Positions 61,305-64,000 of a stretch of 64,000 nt of DNA are shown here, piece by piece. The stretch spans positions 310,001 to 374,000 of the forward strand of contig NZ_JAXIVS010000005.1 of the NCBI RefSeq assembly GCF_034259325.1. Reading direction: 5' to 3'. The translations under genes were made by a program, and so were the position numbers. Every line of letters starts with the position of its first letter. The stretch's first letter is position 1. Below the pieces are notes generated by a model. That model had not been told where the DNA came from and did not search any database. It worked only from the letters and a program-made list of their open reading frames with translations. Source of the stretch: Hyalangium ruber (GTDB lineage Bacteria > Myxococcota > Myxococcia > Myxococcales > Myxococcaceae).

Positions 61305-62027
61305 ATGATAGAGAACCATTACGCCGCCTCCTATTGGCTCGCCCGGCCCGAATCCGCCGAGGCTTGCGCACGCCGTGCGGAGCATTTCTTCCATCTCCTC
61401 GGGCGCTGCGACCCGGCATGGACTCGCTGGTATGAGAAGGCAGATTCCTTCGAGGAAGCGCGCAAACTCCAGTTCCGCACGGATGCGCCGAGCTTCCAGC
61501 AGTTGTTCGCTCAGGAAGAGAATCACTTCGGTGACCGCTTCTCGTTCCACCTGTGGACGGGCGACACCCTTCACGAAACGTCCATCATTGACGGAACGTG
61601 TGGTTCATCCTCCTCCCGGCTTGCATCCAACTGCGTGCTCACCCCCCACAATGAAGGTTTCGTCGGGGACCGGGTACTAACCGCTCCTGCCATGACCGAG
61701 GTGCTGCGTGCCATGGCCTTAGCCTGGGAGCCAGAATGGGGGATCGCTACGTCCGATGCGCACCGTCAGCTGGCGGTGAAGGGGTTCCCACACCCAGGCA
61801 CCTTCGTAGGCTGGGTCATGTACTTCTCGCGGCTGCGAGGCACTGTGCCCCCACTGCCTGCTCCCGTGAGTATCGAACCCGTGGAGGGTAAGGGAACCCT
61901 CGTCACCCTCACCCCCGAGCGATTCACCGCCTCCAACCCAGAGCACGTCGCGCTGGCCGCTCGCGTCCACGAGTTGTTGAATCGAGCCGGGCTGCTACGA
62001 CCGTTGCAGCCCTGGCCGGCAGGGTGA
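61305..62027 (+). CDS. Imm52-family immunity protein for the upstream toxin
   Basis: A 240-residue cytosolic protein, no signal peptide. YAASYWLARPESAEACARRAEHFFHLLGRCDPAWTRWYEKADSFEEARKLQF is characteristic of Imm52, the immunity family usually paired with Tox-REase-5 toxins. It also contains HLWTGDTLHETSIIDGTCGSSSSRLASNCVLT and GFPHPGTFVGWVMYFSRLRGTVPPLP. AAGGGG lies 10 nt before the ATG, 14 nt after the toxin stop. It would bind and block the nuclease domain in the producer and its kin. GC content is a little lower than in the flanking genes. Confidence 0.85.
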   Translation: MIENHYAASYWLARPESAEACARRAEHFFHLLGRCDPAWTRWYEKADSFEEARKLQFRTDAPSFQQLFAQEENHFGDRFSFHLWTGDTLHETSIIDGTCGSSSSRLASNCVLTPHNEGFVGDRVLTAPAMTEVLRAMALAWEPEWGIATSDAHRQLAVKGFPHPGTFVGWVMYFSRLRGTVPPLPAPVSIEPVEGKGTLVTLTPERFTASNPEHVALAARVHELLNRAGLLRPLQPWPAG

Positions 62028-62035
62028 ATTCAGCC

Positions 62036-62425
62036 CTACTCTGCGTCTTTGAGGAAGTTCTCGTAGGTTGCGGCATCCATGAGACTGCTCAACTGCTTCG
62101 CATCCGAGACCTCGAGCTCGATGAACCACCCGTCTCCATAGGGCTCCTGATTCACCAACTCCGGATCTTCGACGATGCCCTCGTTGATGGTCACCACCTT
62201 GCCTGCCACGGGGGCAAATACCTCGGCCACGGCCTTGACGGACTCGACGGTGCCAATCTCGTCTTCGGCGGCGAAGGTGTCACCCACCTTGGGCAGTTCC
62301 ACGTACACGACATCGCCCAGTTGCCTCTGCGCGAAATCCGTGAGGCCGACCCTCACCCTGTTGTTACCTGCCGGCAACACCCACTCATGCTCCTTGGTGT
62401 ACTTCAGTTCCTTAGGAACAGTCAC
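62036..62425 (-). CDS. gcvH: Glycine cleavage system H protein
   Basis: A 129-residue lipoyl carrier of the glycine cleavage complex. It has TVPKELKYTKEHEWVLPAGNNRVRVGLTDFAQRQLGDVVYVELPKVGD at the N-terminus and the lipoylation Lys in GTVESVKAVAEVFAPVAGKVV, then NQEPYGDGWFIELEV. The GTG at 62425 is chosen (ribosome site GGAGAGG about 10 nt away); a GTG three codons earlier sits on the ribosome site. The partner genes gcvT and gcvP are not next to it, which is less usual. Its stop is 9 nt from the end of the immunity gene (convergent). Confidence 0.95.
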   Translation of the reverse strand: MTVPKELKYTKEHEWVLPAGNNRVRVGLTDFAQRQLGDVVYVELPKVGDTFAAEDEIGTVESVKAVAEVFAPVAGKVVTINEGIVEDPELVNQEPYGDGWFIELEVSDAKQLSSLMDAATYENFLKDAE

Positions 62426-62485
62426 GATCAGCACCCCTCTCCGGTGATGGAGGTAGAAGAGGGCAGGAGCATAAGCATGGGAGCT

Positions 62486-63022
62486 TCACCGAGCGGATCG
62501 AAAATCCGCGCCGAGCAGCTTGTAGTAGACGGCCGTGCCATCCAACGTGCCAGCCCCGTTCCGGGCGTACTCGGGAATCACTCCCACGCGGATCCAGCCC
62601 AAGGATTGATAGAGCCGCTCGGCGGAGTCCCCTTCCCGCGTGTCCAGCACCAGGGTGCGCTTGCCCTGCTCCCGGGCCCGCGCCTCCACGGCGCGCATGA
62701 GCGCTGCCCCCAGGCCTCGGCGGCGGAAGGCCGAGTGGACCAGCACCCGGGACACCTCGGCCCGGTGGCGAGCGTTGGCCTTTCCTGCCTCCACCAGCTG
62801 CGCCGTCCCTGCCACCCGGCCCTCCACCCAGGCCAGGGCCAGGCTGCGTCTGCCCGCGACCAGGTCCTCCCGCACGCCTTCCCAGTAGGCCCGAGCCTCG
62901 GATTCCTCCAGCGGTGGCAGGAAGCCCACCGAGGCCCCACCGTCCACTGCGTCCCTCAGCAGCTCCACCAGGGCCTCCCGGTAGGACTCGGCTTCCGTGG
63001 CATCCACGAAGCGGATCTCCAT
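62486..63022 (-). CDS. GNAT-family N-acetyltransferase
   Basis: A 178-residue GNAT enzyme. MEIRFVDATEAESYREALVELLRDAVDGGASVGFLPPL begins the fold. The acetyl-CoA site is VSRVLVHSAFRRRGLGAALMRAVEARAREQGKRTLVLDTREGDSAERLYQSLGW (R/QxxGxG/A as RRRGLGAAL), and the tail RVGVIPEYARNGAGTLDGTAVYYKLL is typical of GNATs acting on small amines or antibiotics. The start 63022 has GGAAG nearby; an ATG eleven codons upstream is also possible. Substrate unknown. Confidence 0.88.
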   Translation of the reverse strand: MEIRFVDATEAESYREALVELLRDAVDGGASVGFLPPLEESEARAYWEGVREDLVAGRRSLALAWVEGRVAGTAQLVEAGKANARHRAEVSRVLVHSAFRRRGLGAALMRAVEARAREQGKRTLVLDTREGDSAERLYQSLGWIRVGVIPEYARNGAGTLDGTAVYYKLLGADFRSAR

Positions 63023-63099
63023 CGGGCTTCCAGCGTTCACGACCATGGATTCCATTTTCGCAGCGCCCCCAACCCGGGCGCCAGGGAGGACGTGTCGCC

Positions 63100-63825
63100 C
63101 TACCCTATCGAGCCGGTGTCCTGGAGCCCCTTGCGCAGCGAGTCCAGGAGCTCGGGTGGATCCCCCTCGCGAAAGCCCGCGAGCCCCGCCTCGAAGTCGG
63201 CACGAGATCCGGCGGCGTCCCCCATCCGGGCCCGCAGCGCCCCTCGATCGCGGAGCAGCTCCGGGTCCACCGAGTCCTCCTGTTCCGAGGCGATCGCGTC
63301 GGTGAGATCCTGGATGGCCTCCTCCAGCCGGCCCAGCCGAGCCCGCGCCTGGGCGCGCTGCTGAAGCAGCCAGGGGTTGCCCGGGTCCTCGGACAGGGCC
63401 CGGGTCCAGTCGCGCTCGGCCTCGGCGTGACGCTCGAGCGCCCGGAGGGACTCGGCGCGCTTCGCATAGAGGATGAGCAGCTTGCGGTGCCCTACCGACT
63501 CCACCATGTTGAAGTCCGCCACCGCCTCCACGTGACGGCCCAGCCGGGCGAGCGTAAGGGCCCGCTGGAGCCGCGTCGTCAGGTGCCCCGGCGCCAGTTC
63601 CAGGACGCGATCGAACCAGGGCAGCGCCTCCGCGGGAGCACGCCCCCAGATGCCGAGCGTCAACGCCATCTCCAGCAGCACCCGGATCTGCGTCGGGTGG
63701 GCCTCGGCCAGCTGCCGGATCAAGGCCAGCGCCATCTCGTAGCGCCCGCCACGCCTCAGGCGATCCACCTCGCGAAGCGGCGCGGCCAGCTCCGGCAGCC
63801 ACGGAATGCGTCCCTTGTGCGCCAA
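63100..63825 (-). CDS. TPR-repeat protein
   Basis: A 241-residue cytosolic protein composed of about six TPR-like pairs (ALALIRQLAEAHPTQIRVLLEMALTLGIWGRAPAEALPWFDRVLELAPGHLTTRLQRALTLARLGRHVEAVADFNMVE; AERDWTRALSEDPGNPWLLQQRAQARARLGRLEEAIQDL). TTG start with GGAGG 9 nt upstream. No catalytic domain; probably a scaffold. Confidence 0.87.
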   Translation of the reverse strand: MAHKGRIPWLPELAAPLREVDRLRRGGRYEMALALIRQLAEAHPTQIRVLLEMALTLGIWGRAPAEALPWFDRVLELAPGHLTTRLQRALTLARLGRHVEAVADFNMVESVGHRKLLILYAKRAESLRALERHAEAERDWTRALSEDPGNPWLLQQRAQARARLGRLEEAIQDLTDAIASEQEDSVDPELLRDRGALRARMGDAAGSRADFEAGLAGFREGDPPELLDSLRKGLQDTGSIG

Positions 63826-63858
63826 ACCCCGCGTCCTCCCTCAACGGCATCCTGCCGG

Positions 63859-64000
63859 GTGCAGGGCTCCCGGGATAGGCCGTTGCACGACTATGAGCTG
63901 CACGAGAGCGCCGAGCATCCCGGCTTCGTTCGGGCCCAGTCCGGCCGCTTCGCCGCGAAATGCTCGCGTCCAGGCTGTTCATCGAACGGCCTGCGCATCA
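63859..64000 (+). CDS. Start of a gene cut by the right window edge
   Basis: A frame open to the edge that begins at GTG 63859 or TTG 63883 and reads ...[39 protein letters not shown]. The composition is protein-like, but the ribosome site is weak and only about 47 residues are visible. It is too short to assign. Confidence 0.35.
   Translation, partial: MQGSRDRPLHDYELHESAEHPGFVRAQSGRFAAKCSRPGCSSNGLRI

Noticed and set aside
56058-62030. Integrated prophage or ICE
   Set aside because: No integrase, phage structural or conjugation gene is seen; only repeats and a toxin cassette support an accessory region.

Overview
The window looks like a piece of a myxobacterial chromosome, probably from the Cystobacterineae (Archangium, Cystobacter, Hyalangium or Stigmatella relatives). 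The evidence is very high GC with strong third-position bias, three Hanks-type Ser/Thr kinases (one fused to an AAA ATPase and a histidine kinase), many TPR proteins and lipoproteins, an exopolysaccharide locus with FemAB-like acyltransferases, and a lipoprotein toxin of the SitA type. No complete tRNA or rRNA gene, CRISPR array, transposase or integrase was found.

Layout. Bases 1-2914 hold a TonB-dependent receptor (cut by the left edge) and a small lipoprotein. Bases 2937-3794 hold an SRPBCC/ArsR two-gene operon behind a promoter flanked by two copies of a palindromic operator. Bases 3838-14033 hold a Ser/Thr kinase with TPRs, a small beta-sandwich protein, a RibD/DHFR-like reductase and a 1774-residue Ser/Thr kinase-AAA-GAF-histidine kinase hybrid.

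Bases 14112-32109 are an exopolysaccharide locus. It contains a PglF/E/D/C-type set that would make UDP-diNAc-bacillosamine and load it on undecaprenyl phosphate. It also has a Wzx flippase, Wzy polymerase, GT4 glycosyltransferase, Wzc co-polymerase and Wza outer-membrane channel. Around these lie three FemAB/GNAT acyltransferases, a lyase-like lipoprotein and a secreted one-domain copper amine oxidase. The minus-strand core (pglD-wza-wzc-wzy-GT4-wzx-pglC) reads as one transcription unit with several 4-nt overlaps. The parts suggest an amino-sugar polymer that may be aminoacylated and perhaps oxidatively cross-linked, broadly like the Myxococcus spore-coat (Exo) logic; that last step is inference.

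Bases 32201-38769 are a tightly coupled YIP1-TolC-HlyD-ABC-FtsX-FtsX tripartite efflux operon. Bases 38974-43826 encode a ClpA/ClpC-like unfoldase, a DUF2520 protein and an AAA ATPase with an altered P-loop. A ParE/RelE-type toxin-antitoxin pair, a hypothetical protein and a large lipoprotein (gluzincin protease, beta-propeller, Pro-rich linker, beta-barrel) follow. Bases 49038-52815 form a minus-strand group: nadD, a phosphoesterase-like gene, namZ and a class III cyclase. A TPR protein and mutS2 come next.

The segment from about 56050 to 62030 is accessory in character. It has two tRNA-like fragments, a stretch dense in stem-loops, a Cys-rich mini-lipoprotein, an orphan Ser/Thr kinase, an N-terminally eroded gene, tandem hairpin repeats, and a SitA-type lipoprotein nuclease toxin (Tox-REase-5) with its Imm52 immunity protein. 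The right end returns to housekeeping: gcvH, a GNAT enzyme, a TPR protein and the start of a gene cut by the window edge.
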